From NCBI GenBank assembly GCA_947652605.1, contig OX393584.1:30491467-30555466 (forward strand): DNA of 64,000 nt, given 5' to 3'. Numbering within the stretch: the stretch's first letter is position 1; the number at the start of each line of letters is the position of its first letter. This document shows, in pieces, positions 26,660-42,300 of the stretch. Made by a program: the position numbers and the translations under genes. The notes below the pieces were generated by a model. The model saw only the letters and a program-made list of their open reading frames with translations, was not told the origin of the DNA and searched no databases. Origin of the DNA: Elmis aenea. Taxonomy: Eukaryota; Arthropoda; Insecta; Coleoptera; Elmidae.

Positions 26660-29600
26660 GATAATACATGTGTTCCTTGAGCGACTATTTATAAACAATT
26701 TTAATTATTGACTTGTATATCACAGAAAGAGTTTACCCATTGCATATTTACATGAAAAAAATTGTTTTGCATATGTCTTTCAATAAGCTGGTTTTAATTT
26801 TTAATAATTTCATAAAAGGACCGTGCTGTAGATAATACATGTGTTCCTTGAGCGACTATTTATAAACAATTTTAATTATTGACTTGTATATCACAGAAAG
26901 AGTTTACCCATTGCATCTTTACATGAAAAAAATTGTTTTGCATATGTCTTTCAATAAGCTGGTTTTAATTTTTAATAATTTCATAAAAGGACCGTGCTGT
27001 AGATAATACATGTGTTCCTTGAGCGACTATTTATAAACAATTTTAATTATTGACTTGTATATCACAGAAAGAGTTTACCCATTGCATATTTACATGAAAA
27101 AAATTGTTTTGCATATGTCTTTCAATAAGCTGGTTTTAATTTTTAATAATTTCATAAAACGACCGTGCTGTAGATAATACATGTGTTCCTTGAGCGACTA
27201 TTTATAAACAATTTTAATTATTGACTTGTATATCACAGAAAGAGTTTACCCATTGCATATTTACATGAAAAAAATTGTTTTGCGTATGTCTTTCAATAAG
27301 CTGGTTTTAATTTTTAATAATTTCATAAAAAGACCGTGCTGTAGATAATACATGTGTTCCTTGAGCGACTATTTATAAACAATTTTAATTATTGACTTGT
27401 ATATCACAGAAAGAGTTTACCTATGGCATCTTTACATGAAAAAAATTGTTTTGCATATGTCTTTCAATAAGCTGGTTTTAATTTTTAATAATTTCATAAA
27501 ACGACCGTGCTGTAGATAATACATGTGTTCCTTGAGCGACTATTTATAAACAATTTTAATTATTGACTTGTATATCACAGAAAGAGTTTACCCATTGCAT
27601 CTTTACATGAAAAAAATTGTTTTGCATATGTCTTTCAATAAGCTGGTTTTAATTTTTAATAATTTCATAAAACGACCCTCCTGTAGATAATACATGTGTT
27701 CCTTGAGCGACTATTTATAAACAATTTTAATTATTGACTTGTATATCACAGAAAGAGTTTACCCATTGCATCTTTACATGAAAAAAATTGTTTTGCATAT
27801 GTCTTTCAATAAGCTGGTTTTAATTTTTAACAATTTCATAAAAGGACCGTGCTGTAGATAATACATGTGTTCCTTGAGCGACTATTTATAAACAATTTTA
27901 ATTATTGACTTGTATATCACAGAAAGAGTTTACCCATTGCATATTTACATGAAAAAAATTGTTTTGCATATGTCTTTCAATAAGCTGGTTTTAATTTTTA
28001 ATAATTTCATAAAAGGACCGTGCTGTAGATAATACATGTGTTCCTTGAGCGACTATTTATAAACAATTTTAATTATTGACTTGTATATCACAGAAAGAGT
28101 TTACCCATTGCATATTTACATGAAAAAAATTGTTTTGCATATGTCTTTCAATAAGCTGGTTTTAATTTTTAATAATTTCATAAAAGGACCGTGCTGTAGA
28201 TAATACATGTGTTCCTTGAGCGACTATTTATAAACAATTTTAATTATTGACTTGTATATCACAGAAAGAGTTTACCCATGGCATCTTTACATGAAAAAAA
28301 TTGTTTTGCATATGTCTTTCAATAAGCTGGTTTTAATTTTTAATAATTTCATAAAACGACCGTGCTGTAGATAATACATGTGTTCCTTGAGCGACTATTT
28401 ATAAACAATTTTAATTATTGACTTGTATATCACAGAAAGAGTTTACCCATTGCATCTTTACATGAAAAAAATTGTTTTGCATATGTCTTTCAATAAGCTG
28501 GTTTTAATTTTTAATAATTTCATAAAAGGACCGTGCTGTAGATAATACATGTGTTCCTTGAGCGACTATTTATAAACAATTTTAATTATTGACTTGTATA
28601 TCACAGAAAGAGTTTACCCATTGCATATTTACATGAAAAAAATTGTTTTGCATATGTCTTTCAATAAGCTGGTTTTAATTTTTAATAATTTCATAAAAGG
28701 ACCGTGCTGTAGATAATACATGTGTTCCTTGAGCGACTATTTATAAACAATTTTAATTATTGACTTGTATATCACAGAAAGAGTTTACCCATTGCATCTT
28801 TACATGAAAAAAATTGTTTTGCATATGTCTTTCAATAAGCTGGTTTTAATTTTTAATAATTTCATAAAAAGACCGTGCTGTAGATAATACATGTGTTTCT
28901 TGAGCGACTATTTATAAACAATTTTAATTATTGACTTGTATATCACAGAAAGAGTTTACCTATGGCATCTTTACATGAAAAAAATTGTTTTGCATATGTC
29001 TTTCAATAAGCTGGTTTTAATTTTTAATAATTTCATAAAACGACCGTGCTGTAGATAATACATGTGTTCCTTGAGCGACTATTTATAAACAATTTTAATT
29101 ATTGACTTGTATATCACAGAAAGAGTTTACCCATTGCATCTTTACATGAAAAAAATTGTTTTGCATATGTCTTTCAATAAGCTGGTTTTAATTTTTAATA
29201 ATTTCATAAAAGGACCGTGCTGTAGATAATACATGTGTTCCTTGAGCGACTATTTATAAACAATTTTAATTATTGACTTGTATATCACAGAAAGAGTTTA
29301 CCCATTGCATATTTACATGAAAAAAATTGTTTTGCATATGTCTTTCAATAAGCTGGTTTTAATTTTTAATAATTTCATAAAAGGACCGTGCTGTAGATAA
29401 TACATGTGTTCCTTGAGCGACTATTTATAAACAATTTTAATTATTGACTTGTATATCACAGAAAGAGTTTACCCATTGCATATTTACATGAAAAAAATTG
29501 TTTTGCATATGTCTTTCAATAAGCTGGTTTTAATTTTTAATAATTTCATAAAAGGACCGTGCTGTAGATAATACATGTGTTCCTTGAGCGACTATTTATA

Positions 29601-32600
29601 AACAATTTTAATTATTGACTTGTATATCACAGAAAGAGTTTACCCATGGCATCTTTACATGAAAAAAATTGTTTTGCATATGTCTTTCAATAAGCTGGTT
29701 TTAATTTTTAATAATTTCATAAAACGACCGTGCTGTAGATAATACATGTGTTCCTTGAGCGACTATTTATAAACAATTTTAATTATTGACTTGTATATCA
29801 CAGAAAGAGTTTACCCATTGCATATTTACATGAAAAAAATTGTTTTGCATATGTCTTTCAATAAGCTGGTTTTAATTTTTAATAATTTCATAAAAGGACC
29901 GTGCTGTAGATAATACATGTGTTCCTTGAGCGACTATTTATAAACAATTTTAATTATTGACTTGTATATCACAGAAAGAGTTTACCCATTGCATATTTAC
30001 ATGAAAAAAATTGTTTTGCATATGTCTTTCAATAAGCTGGTTTTAATTTTTAATAATTTCATAAAAGGACCGTGCTGTAGATAATACATGTGTTCCTTGA
30101 GCGACTATTTATAAACAATTTTAATTATTGACTTGTATATCACAGAAAGAGTTTACCCATTGCATATTTACATGAAAAAAATTGTTTTGCATATGTCTTT
30201 CAATAAGCTGGTTTTAATTTTTAATAATTTTATAAAAGGACCGTGCAGTAGATAATACATGTGTTCCTTGAGCGACTATTTATAAACAATTTTAATTATT
30301 GACTTGTATATCACAGAAAGAGTTTACCCATGGCATCTTTACATGAAAAAAATTGTTTTGCATATGTCTTTCAATAAGCTGGTTTTAATTTTTAATAATT
30401 TCATAAAAAGACCGTGCAGTAGATAATACATGTGTTCCTTGAGCGACTATTTATAAACAATTTTAATTATTGACTTGTATATCACAGAAAGAGTTTACCC
30501 ATGGCATCTTTACATGAAAAAAATTGTTTTGCATATGTCTTTCAATAAGCTGGTTTTAATTTTTAATAATTTCATAAAAGGACCGTGCTGTAGATAATAC
30601 ATGTGTTCCTTGAGCGACTATTTATAAACAATTTTAATTATTGACTTGTATATCACAGAAAGAGTTTACCCATTGCATCTTTACATGAAAAAAATTGTTT
30701 TGCATATGTCTTTCAATAAGCTGGTTTTAATTTTTAATAATTTCATAAAAGGACCGTGCTGAAGATAATACATGTGTTCCTTGAGCGACTATTTATAAAC
30801 AATTTTAATTATTGACTTGTATATCACAGAAAGAGTTTACCCATTGCATATTTACATGAAAAAAATTGTTTTGCATATGTCTTTCAATAAGCTGGTTTTA
30901 ATTTTTAATAATTTCATAAAAGGACCGTGCTGTAGATAATACATGTGTTCCTTGAGCGACTATTTATAAACAATTTTAATTATTGACTTGTATATCACAG
31001 AAAGAGTTTACCCATTGCATATTTACATGAAAAAAATTGTTTTGCATATGTCTTTCAATAAGCTGGTTTTAATTTTTAATAATTTCATAAAAGGACCGTG
31101 CTGTAGATAATACATGTGTTCCTTGAGCGACTATTTATAAACAATTTTAATTATTGACTTGTATATCACAGAAAGAGTTTACCCATGGCATCTTTACATG
31201 AAAAAAATTGTTTTGCATATGTCTTTCAATAAGCTGGTTTTAATTTTTAATAATTTCATAAAAGGACCGTGCTGTAGATAATACATGTGTTCCTTGAGCG
31301 ACTATTTATAAACAATTTTAATTATTGACTTGTATATCACAGAAAGAGTTTACCCATTGCATCTTTACATGAAAAAAATTGTTTTGCGTATGTCTTTCAA
31401 TAAGCTGGTTTTAATTTTTAATAATTTCATAAAAGGACCGTGCTGTAGATAATACATGTGTTCCTTGAGCGACTATTTATAAACAATTTTAATTATTGAC
31501 TTGTATATCACAGAAAGAGTTTACCCATGGCATCTTTACATGAAAAAAATTGTTTTGCATATGTCTTTCAATAAGCTGGTTTTAATTTTTAATAATTTCA
31601 TAAAAGGACCGTGCTGTAGATAATACATGTGTTCCTTGAGCGACTATTTATAAACAATTTTAATTATTGACTTGTATATCACAGAAAGAGTTTACCCATT
31701 GCATCTTTACATGAAAAAAATTGTTTTGCGTATGTCTTTCAATAAGCTGGTTTTAATTTTTAATAATTTCATAAAAGGACCGTGCTGTAGATAATACATG
31801 TGTTCCTTGAGCGACTATTTATAAACAATTTTAATTATTGACTTGTATATCACAGAAAGAGTTTACCCATGGCATCTTTACATGAAAAAAATTGTTTTGC
31901 ATATGTCTTTCAATAAGCTGGTTTTAATTTTTAATAATTTCATAAAAGGACCGTGCTGTAGATAATACATGTGTTCCTTGAGCGACTATTTATAAACAAT
32001 TTTAATTATTGACTTGTATATCACAGAAAGAGTTTACCCATTGCATCTTTACATGAAAAAAATTGTTTTGCATATGTCTTTCAATAAGCTGGTTTTAATT
32101 TTTAATAATTTCATAAAAGGACCGTGCTGAAGATAATACATGTGTTCCTTGAGCGACTATTTATAAACAATTTTAATTATTGACTTGTATATCACAGAAA
32201 GAGTTTACCCATTGCATATTTACATGAAAAAAATTGTTTTGCATATGTCTTTCAATAAGCTGGTTTTAATTTTTAATAATTTTATAAAAGGACCGTGCAG
32301 TAGATAATACATGTGTTCCTTGAGCGACTATTTATAAACAATTTTAATTATTGACTTGTATATCACAGAAAGAGTTTACCCATGGCATCTTTACATGAAA
32401 AAAATTGTTTTGCATATGTCTTTCAATAAGCTGGTTTTAATTTTTAATAATTTCATAAAAAGACCGTGCTGTAGATAATACATGTGTTCCTTGAGCGACT
32501 ATTTATAAACAATTTTAATTATTGACTTGTATATCACAGAAAGAGTTTACCCATGGCATCTTTACATGAAAAAAATTGTTTTGCATATGTCTTTCAATAA

Positions 32601-34016
32601 GCTGGTTTTAATTTTTAATAATTTCATAAAACGACCGTGCTGTAGATAATACATGTGTTCCTTGAGCGACTATTTATAAACAATTTTAATTATTGACTTG
32701 TATATCACAGAAAGAGTTTACCCATTGCATCTTTACATGAAAAAAATTGTTTTGCATATGTCTTTCAATAAGCTGGTTTTAATTTTTAATAATTTCATAA
32801 AAGGACCGTGCTGTAGATAATACATGTGTTCCTTGAGCGACTATTTATAAACAATTTTAATTATTGACTTGTATATCACAGAAAGAGTTTACCCATTGCA
32901 TATTTACATGAAAAAAATTGTTTTGCATATGTCTTTCAATAAGCTGGTTTTAATTTTTAATAATTTCATAAAAGGACCGTGCTGTAGATAATACATGTGT
33001 TCCTTGAGCGACTATTTATAAACAATTTTAATTATTGACTTGTATATCACAGAAAGAGTTTACCCATGGCATCTTTACATGAAAAAAATTGTTTTGCATA
33101 TGTCTTTGAATAAGCTGGTTTTAATTTTTAATAATTTCATAAAACGACCGTGCTGTAGATAATACATGTGTTCCTTGAGCGACTATTTATAAACAATTTT
33201 AATTATTGACTTGTATATCACAGAAAGAGTTTACCCATTGCATCTTTACATGAAAAAAATTGTTTTGCATATGTCTTTCAATAAGCTGGTTTTAATTTTT
33301 AATAATTTCATAAAAGGACCGTGCTGTAGATAATACATGTGTTCCTTGAGCGACTATTTATAAACAATTTTAATTATTGACTTGTATATCACAGAAAGAG
33401 TTTACCCATTGCATATTTACATGAAAAAAATTGTTTTGCATATGTCTTTCAATAAGCTGGTTTTAATTTTTAATAATTTCATAAAAGGACCGTGCTGTAG
33501 ATAATACATGTGTTCCTTGAGCGACTATTTATAAACAATTTTAATTATTGACTTGTATATCACAGAAAGAGTTTACCCATTGCATATTTACATGAAAAAA
33601 ATTGTTTTGCATATGTCTTTCAATAAGCTGGTTTTAATTTTTAATAATTTTATAAAAGGACCGTGCAGTAGATAATACATGTGTTCCTTGAGCGACTATT
33701 TATAAACAATTTTAATTATTGACTTGTATATCACAGAAAGAGTTTACCCATTGCATCTTTACATGAAAAAAATTGTTTTGCATATGTCTTTCAATAAGCT
33801 GGTTTTAATTTTTAATAATTTCATAAAAGGACCGTGCTGTAGATAATACATGTGTTCCTTGAGCGACTATTTATAAACAATTTTAATTATTGACTTGTAT
33901 ATCACAGAAAGAGTTTACCCATTGCATCTTTACATGAAAAAAATTGTTTTGCATATGTCTTTCAATAAGCTGGTTTTAATTTTTAATAATTTCATAAAAC
34001 GACCGTGCTGTAGATA
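26660..34016. repeat. Satellite A array 5 (43 monomers)
   Basis: The array is exactly 43 x 171 bp. Private changes include GACCCTCCTG (27677), CAATTTCAT (27830) and TGTTTCTTG (28894). TTTACCTATGGC occurs here at 27415-27426 and near 28956, and elsewhere only at 1777 in array 1, linking this array to the window's start. The right half contains an alternation of TTGCATC/GCGTATG and TGGCATC monomers (31300-31960). Its last monomer before satellite B has AAACAATT instead of AAACTATT, the only such exception among eight. Confidence 0.97.
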
Positions 34017-35137
34017 GCCTTTGCACTTTTCCCATTTTTCACGAAAAATTAAAAATTGTATTTAGGGGCTAATAATCCTTAATTGGGCTATAAATAACCT
34101 GTATAATAAATTTGAAGCCATTTCCTGTAGTTTTAAGAAAATCGATTTATTTGTCGAAAAAAGTACAAAGACTTATAGCCTTTGCACTTTTCTCATTTTT
34201 CACGAAAAATTAAAAATCGTATTTAGGGGCTAATAATCCTTAATTGGGCTATATATAAGCTGCATAATATATTTGAAGCCATTTCCTGTAGTTTTAAGAA
34301 AATCGATTTATTTGTCGAAAAAAGTACAAAGACTATATATAGCCTTTGCACTTTTCTCATTTTTCACGAAAAATTAAAAATCGTATTTAGGGGCTAATAA
34401 TCCTTAATTGGGCTGTAAATAACCTGTATAATAAATTTGAAGCCATTTCCTGTAGTTTTAAGAAAATCGATTTATTTGTCGAAAAAAGTACAAAGACTAT
34501 AGCCTTTGCACTTTTCCCATTTTTCACGAAAAATTAAAAATCGTATTTGGGGGCTAATAATCCTTAATTGGGCTGTAAATAACCTGTATAATAAATTTGA
34601 AGCCATTTCCTGTAGTTTTAAGAAAATCGATTTATTTGTCGAAAAAAGTACAAAGACTATAGCCTTTGCACTTTTCCCATTTTTCACGAAAAATTAAAAA
34701 TCGTATTTAGGGGCTAATAATCCTTAATTGGGCTATATATAACCTGCATAATAAATTTAAAGCCATTTCCTGTAGTTTTAAGAAAATCGATTTATTTGTC
34801 GAAAAAAGTACAAAGACTATAGCCTTTGCACTTTTCTCATTTTTCACGAAAAATTAAAAATCGTATTTAGGGGCTAATAATCCTTAATTGGGCTGTAAAT
34901 AACCTGTATAATAAATTTGAAGCCATTTCCTGTAGTTTTAAGAAAATCGATTTATTTGTCGAAAAAAGTACAAAGACTATAGCCTTTGCACTTTTCTCAT
35001 TTTTCACGAAAAATTAAAAATCGTATTTGGGGGCTAATAATCCTTAATTGGGCTGTAAATAACCTGTATAATAAATTTGAAGCCATTTCCTGTAGTTTTA
35101 AGAAAATCGATTTATTTGTCGAAAAAAGTACAAAGAC
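34017..35137. repeat. Satellite B array 5 (7 monomers)
   Basis: Monomers begin at 34017, 34178, 34342, 34502, 34662, 34822 and 34982. It shares GCATAATATATTTG in the second monomer and the TATATATA joint before the third with B array 2, so these are duplicates that differ by two monomers. The CATTCGCTGTAG monomer is absent. The last monomer has TTTGGGGG where the other arrays end with TTTAGGGG, so a frame stays open across the joint into satellite A. Flanks are GATA. Confidence 0.97.
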
Positions 35138-37876
35138 GATAATACATGTGTTCCTTGAGCGACTATTTATAAACAATTTTAATTATTGACTTGTATATCA
35201 CAGAAAGAGTTTACCCATTGCATATTTACATGAAAAAAATTGTTTTGCATATGTCTTTCAATAAGCTGGTTTTAATTTTTAATAATTTCATAAAAGGACC
35301 GTGCTGAAGATAATACATGTGTTCCTTGAGCGACTATTTATAAACAATTTTAATTATTGACTTGTATATCACAGAAAGAGTTTACCCATGGCATCTTTAC
35401 ATGAAAAAAATTGTTTTGCATATGTCTTTCAATAAGCTGGTTTTAATTTTTAATAATTTCATAAAAGGACCGTGCTGTAGATAATACATGTGTTCCTTGA
35501 GCAACTATTTATAAACAATTTTAATTATTGACTTGTATATCACAGAAAGAGTTTACCCATTGCATATTTACATGAAAAAAATTGTTTTGCATATGTCTTT
35601 CAATAAGCTGGTTTTAATTTTTAATAATTTCATAAAAGGACCGTGCTGTAGATAATACATGTGTTCCTTGAGCGACTATTTATAAACAATTTTAATTATT
35701 GACTTGTATATCACAGAAAGAGTTTACCCATGGCATCTCTACATGAAAAAAATTGTTTTGCATATGTCTTTCAATAAGCTGGTTTTAATTTTTAATAATT
35801 TCATAAAAGGACCGTGCTGTAGTAATACATGTGTTCCTTGAGCGACTATTTATAAACAATTTTAATTATTGACTTGTATATCACAGAAAGAGTTTACCCA
35901 TTGCATCTTTACATGAAAAAAATTGTTTTGCATATGTCTTTCAATAAGCTGGTTTTAATTTTTAATAATTTCATAAAAGGACCGTGCTGACGATAATACA
36001 TGTGTTCCTTGAGCGACTATTTATAAACAATTTTAATTATTGACTTGTATATCACAGAAAGAGTTTACCCATTGCATATTTACATGAAAAAAATTGTTTT
36101 GCATATGTCTTTCAATAAGCTGGTTTTAATTTTTAATAATTTTATAAAAGGACCGTGCAGTAGATAATACATGTGTTCCTTGAGCGACTATTTATAAACA
36201 ATTTTAATTATTGACTTGTATATCACAGAAAGAGTTTACCCATGGCATCTTTACATGAAAAAAATTGTTTTGCATATGTCTTTCAATAAGCTGGTTTTAA
36301 TTTTTAATAATTTCATAAAAGGACCGTGCTGTAGATAATACATGTGTTCCTTGAGCAACTATTTATAAACAATTTTAATTATTGACTTGTATATCACAGA
36401 AAGAGTTTACCCATTGCATATTTACATGAAAAAAATTGTTTTGCATATGTCTTTCAATAAGCTGGTTTTAATTTTTAATAATTTCATAAAAGGACCGTGC
36501 TGTAGATAATACATGTGTTCCTTGAGCGACTATTTATAAACAATTTTAATTATTGACTTGTATATCACAAAAAGAGTTTACCCATTGCATATTTACATGA
36601 AAAAAATTGTTTTGCATATGTCTTTCAATAAGCTGGTTTTAATTTTTAATAATTTCATAAAAGGACCGTGCTGTAGATAATACATGTGTTCCTTGAGCGA
36701 CTATTTATAAACAATTTTAATTATTGACTTGTATATCACAGAAAGAGTTTACCCATTGCATCTTTACATGAAAAAAATTGTTTTGCGTATGTCTTTCAAT
36801 AAGCTGGTTTTAATTTTTAATAATTTCATAAAAGGACCGTGCTGTAGATAATACATGTGTTCCTTGAGCGACTATTTATAAACAATTTTAATTATTGACT
36901 TGTATATCACAGAAAGAGTTTACCCATGGCATCTTTACATGAAAAAAATTGTTTTGCATATGTCTTTCAATAAGCTGGTTTTAATTTTTAATAATTTCAT
37001 AAAAGGACCGTGCTGTAGATAATACATGTGTTCCTTGAGCGACTATTTATAAACAATTTTAATTATTGACTTGTATATCACAGAAAGAGTTTACCCATTG
37101 CATCTTTACATGAAAAAAATTGTTTTGCATATGTCTTTCAATAAGCTGGTTTTAATTTTTAATAATTTCATAAAAGGACCGTGCTGAAGATAATACATGT
37201 GTTCCTTGAGCGACTATTTATAAACAATTTTAATTATTGACTTGTATATCACAGAAAGAGTTTACCCATTGCATATTTACATGAAAAAAATTGTTTTGCA
37301 TATGTCTTTCAATAAGCTGGTTTTAATTTTTAATAATTTTATAAAAGGACCGTGCAGTAGATAATACATGTGTTCCTTGAGCGACTATTTATAAACAATT
37401 TTAATTATTGACTTGTATATCACAGAAAGAGTTTACCCATTGCATATTTACATGAAAAAAATTGTTTTGCATATGTCTTTCAATAAGCTGGTTTTAATTT
37501 TTAATAATTTTATAAAAGGACCGTGCAGTAGATAATACATGTGTTCCTTGAGCGACTATTTATAAACAATTTTAATTATTGACTTGTATATCACAGAAAG
37601 AGTTTACCCATTGCATCTTTACATGAAAAAAATTGTTTTGCATATGTCTTTCAATAAGCTGGTTTTAATTTTTAATAATTTCATAAAAGGACCGTGCTGT
37701 AGATAATACATGTGTTCCTTGAGCGACTATTTATAAACTATTTTAATTATTGACTTGTATATCACAGAAAGAGTTTACCCATTGCATCTTTACATGAAAA
37801 AAATTGTTTTGCATATGTCTTTCAATAAGCTGGTTTTAATTTTTAATAATTTCATAAAACGACCGTGCTGTAGATA
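35138..37876. repeat. Satellite A array 6 (16 monomers)
   Basis: Sixteen monomers, one of 170 bp (deletion at 35822/35823). The marker order equals A array 3 from the CATCTCTAC monomer onward, with two additional monomers (plain TGGCATC, then GAGCAACT) inserted near the start. GAGCAACT therefore occurs twice (35502 and 36356). CTGACGATA at 35988 replaces the usual CTGAAGATA. The array ends with the AAACTATT monomer. Confidence 0.97.
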
Positions 37877-39312
37877 GCCTTTGCACTTTTCCCATTTTTC
37901 ACGAAAAATTAAAAATTGTATTTAGGGGCTAATAATCCTTAATTGGGCTATAAATAACCTGTATAATAAATTTGAAGCCATTTCCTGTAGTTTTAAGAAA
38001 ATCGATTTATTTGTCGAAAAAAGTACAAAGACTTATAGCCTTTGCACTTTTCTCATTTTTCACGAAAAATTAAAAATCGTATTTAGGGGCTAATAATCCT
38101 TAATTGGGCTATATATAAGCTGCATAATAAATTTGAAGCCATTTCCTGTAGTTTTAAGAAAATCGATTTATTTGTCGAAAAAAGTACAAAGACTATATAG
38201 CCTTTGCACTTTTCTCATTTTTCACGAAAAATTAAAAATCGTATTTAGGGGCTAATAATCCTTAATTGGGCTGTAAATAACCTGTATAATAAATTTGAAG
38301 CCATTTCCTGTAGTTTTAAGAAAATCGATTTATTTGTCGAAAAAAGTACAAAGACTATAGCCTTTGCACTTTTCCCATTTTTCACGAAAAATTAAAAATC
38401 GTATTTAGGGGCTAATAATCCTTAATTGGGCTATAAATAACCTGCATAATAAATTTGAAGCCATTCGCTGTAGTTTTAAGAAAATCGATTTTTTTGTCAA
38501 AAAAAAGTACAAAGACTAGCCTTTGCACTTTTCCCATTTTTCACGAAAAATTAAAAATCGTATTTAGGGGCTAATAATCCTTAATTGGGCTGTAAATAAC
38601 CTGTATAATAAATTTGAAGCCATTTCCTGTAGTTTTAAGAAAATCGATTTATTTGTCGAAAAAAGTACAAAGATATAGCCTTTGCACTTTTCCCATTTTT
38701 CACGAAAAATTAAAAATCGTATTTAGGGGCTAATAATCCTTAATTGGGCTATATATAACCTGCATAATAAATTTAAAGCCATTTCCTGTAGTTTTAAGAA
38801 AATCGATTTATTTGTCGAAAAAAGTACAAAGACTATAGCCTTTGCACTTTTCTCATTTTTCACGAAAAATTAAAAATCGTATTTGGGGGCTAATAATCCT
38901 TAATTGGGCTGTAAATAACCTGTATAATAAATTTGAAGCCATTTCCTGTAGTTTTAAGAAAATCGATTTATTTGTCGAAAAAAGTACAAAGACTATAGCC
39001 TTTGCACTTTTCCCATTTTTCACGAAAAATTAAAAATCGCATTTAGGGGCTAATAATCCTTAATTGGGCTATATATAACCTGCATAATAAATTTAAAGCC
39101 ATTTCCTGTAGTTTTAAGAAAATCGATTTATTTGTCGAAAAAAGTACAAAGATATAGCCTTTGCACTTTTCTCATTTTTCACGAAAAATTAAAAATCGTA
39201 TTTAGGGGCTAATAATCCTTAATTGGGCTGTAAATAACCTGTATAATAAATTTGAAGCCATTTCCTGTAGTTTTAAGAAAATCGATTTATTTGTCGAAAA
39301 AAGTACAAAGAC
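37877..39312. repeat. Satellite B array 6 (9 monomers, CATTCGCTG subtype)
   Basis: Monomers begin at 37877, 38038, 38200, 38360, 38519, 38678, 38838, 38998 and 39157. It matches B array 3, including CGCATTTAGG and the GATATAGCC joint before the last monomer. The joint before 38519 is only TA (TAA in array 3, TATA in arrays 4, 7 and 8), which looks like progressive shortening. Flanks are GATA. Confidence 0.97.
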
Positions 39313-42300
39313 GATAATACATGTGTTCCTTGAGCGACTATTTATAAACAATTTTAATTATTGACTTGTATATCACAGAAAGAGTTTACCCATTGCATAT
39401 TTACATGAAAAAAATTGTTTTGCATATGTCTTTCAATAAGCTGGTTTTAATTTTTAATAATTTCATAAAAGGACCGTGCTGTAGATAATACATGTGTTCC
39501 TTGAGCGACTATTTATAAACAATTTTAATTATTGACTTGTATATCACAGAAAGAGTTTACCCATTGCATATTTACATGAAAAAAATTGTTTTGCATATGT
39601 CTTTCAATAAGCTGGTTTTAATTTTTAATAATTTCATAAAAGGACCGTGCTGTAGATAATACATGTGTTCCTTGAGCGACTATTTATAAACAATTTTAAT
39701 TATTGACTTGTATATCACAGAAAGAGTTTACCCATTGCATATTTACATGAAAAAAATTGTTTTGCATATGTCTTTCAATAAGCTGGTTTTAATTTTTAAT
39801 AATTTCATAAAAGGACCGTGCTGTAGATAATACATGTGTTCCTTGAGCGACTATTTATAAACAATTTTAATTATTGACTTGTATATCACAGAAAGAGTTT
39901 ACCCATGGCATCTTTACATGAAAAAAATTGTTTTGCATATGTCTTTCAATAAGCTGGTTTTAATTTTTAATAATTTCATAAAAGGACCGTGCTGTAGATA
40001 ATACATGTGTTCCTTGAGCGACTATTTATAAACAATTTTAATTATTGACTTGTATATCACAGAAAGAGTTTACCCATTGCATCTTTACATGAAAAAAATT
40101 GTTTTGCATATGTCTTTCAATAAGCTGGTTTTAATTTTTAATAATTTCATAAAAGGACCGTGCTGTAGATAATACATGTGTTCCTTGAGCGACTATTTAT
40201 AAACAATTTTAATTATTGACTTGTATATCACAGAAAGAGTTTACCCATTGCATATTTACATGAAAAAAATTGTTTTGCATATGTCTTTCAATAAGCTGGT
40301 TTTAATTTTTAATAATTTTATAAAAGGACCGTGCAGTAGATAATACATGTGTTCCTTGAGCGACTATTTATAAACAATTTTAATTATTGACTTGTATATC
40401 ACAGAAAGAGTTTACCCATGGCATCTTTACATGAAAAAAATTGTTTTGCATATGTCTTTCAATAAGCTGGTTTTAATTTTTAATAATTTCATAAAAAGAC
40501 CGTGCTGTAGATAATACATGTGTTCCTTGAGCGACTATTTATAAACAATTTTAATTATTGACTTGTATATCACAGAAAGAGTTTACCCATGGCATCTTTA
40601 CATGAAAAAAATTGTTTTGCATATGTCTTTCAATAAGCTGGTTTTAATTTTTAATAATTTCATAAAAGGACCGTGCTGTAGATAATACATGTGTTCCTTG
40701 AGCGACTATTTATAAACAATTTTAATTATTGACTTGTATATCACAGAAAGAGTTTACCCATTGCATATTTACATGAAAAAAATTGTTTTGCATATGTCTT
40801 TCAATAAGCTGGTTTTAATTTTTAATAATTTCATAAAAGGACCGTGCTGTAGATAATACATGTGTTCCTTGAGCGACTATTTATAAACAATTTTAATTAT
40901 TGACTTGTATATCACAAAAAGAGTTTACCCATTGCATATTTACATGAAAAAAATTGTTTTGCATATGTCTTTCAATAAGCTGGTTTTAATTTTTAATAAT
41001 TTCATAAAAGGACCGTGCTGTAGATAATACATGTGTTCCTTGAGCGACTATTTATAAACAATTTTAATTATTGACTTGTATATCACAGAAAGAGTTTACC
41101 CATTGCATCTTTACATGAAAAAAATTGTTTTGCGTATGTCTTTCAATAAGCTGGTTTTAATTTTTAATAATTTCATAAAAGGACCGTGCTGTAGATAATA
41201 CATGTGTTCCTTGAGCGACTATTTATAAACAATTTTAATTATTGACTTGTATATCACAGAAAGAGTTTACCCATGGCATCTTTACATGAAAAAAATTGTT
41301 TTGCATATGTCTTTCAATAAGCTGGTTTTAATTTTTAATAATTTCATAAAAGGACCGTGCTGTAGATAATACATGTGTTCCTTGAGCGACTATTTATAAA
41401 CAATTTTAATTATTGACTTGTATATCACAGAAAGAGTTTACCCATTGCATCTTTACATGAAAAAAATTGTTTTGCATATGTCTTTCAATAAGCTGGTTTT
41501 AATTTTTAATAATTTCATAAAAGGACCGTGCTGAAGATAATACATGTGTTCCTTGAGCGACTATTTATAAACAATTTTAATTATTGACTTGTATATCACA
41601 GAAAGAGTTTACCCATTGCATATTTACATGAAAAAAATTGTTTTGCATATGTCTTTCAATAAGCTGGTTTTAATTTTTAATAATTTTATAAAAGGACCGT
41701 GCAGTAGATAATACATGTGTTCCTTGAGCGACTATTTATAAACAATTTTAATTATTGACTTGTATATCACAGAAAGAGTTTACCCATGGCATCTTTACAT
41801 GAAAAAAATTGTTTTGCATATGTCTTTCAATAAGCTGGTTTTAATTTTTAATAATTTCATAAAAAGACCGTGCTGTAGATAATACATGTGTTCCTTGAGC
41901 GACTATTTATAAACAATTTTAATTATTGACTTGTATATCACAGAAAGAGTTTACCCATGGCATCTTTACATGAAAAAAATTGTTTTGCATATGTCTTTCA
42001 ATAAGCTGGTTTTAATTTTTAATAATTTTATAAAAGGACCGTGCAGTAGATAATACATGTGTTCCTTGAGCGACTATTTATAAACAATTTTAATTATTGA
42101 CTTGTATATCACAGAAAGAGTTTACCCATGGCATCTTTACATGAAAAAAATTGTTTTGCATATGTCTTTCAATAAGCTGGTTTTAATTTTTAATAATTTC
42201 ATAAAAAGACCGTGCTGTAGATAATACATGTGTTCCTTGAGCGACTATTTATAAACAATTTTAATTATTGACTTGTATATCACAGAAAGAGTTTACCCAT

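Noticed and set aside
34986..35189. 67-residue frame running from satellite B into satellite A
   Set aside because: Produced by TTTGGGGG in the last B monomer, then reading through the joint. A chance fusion of two satellites.
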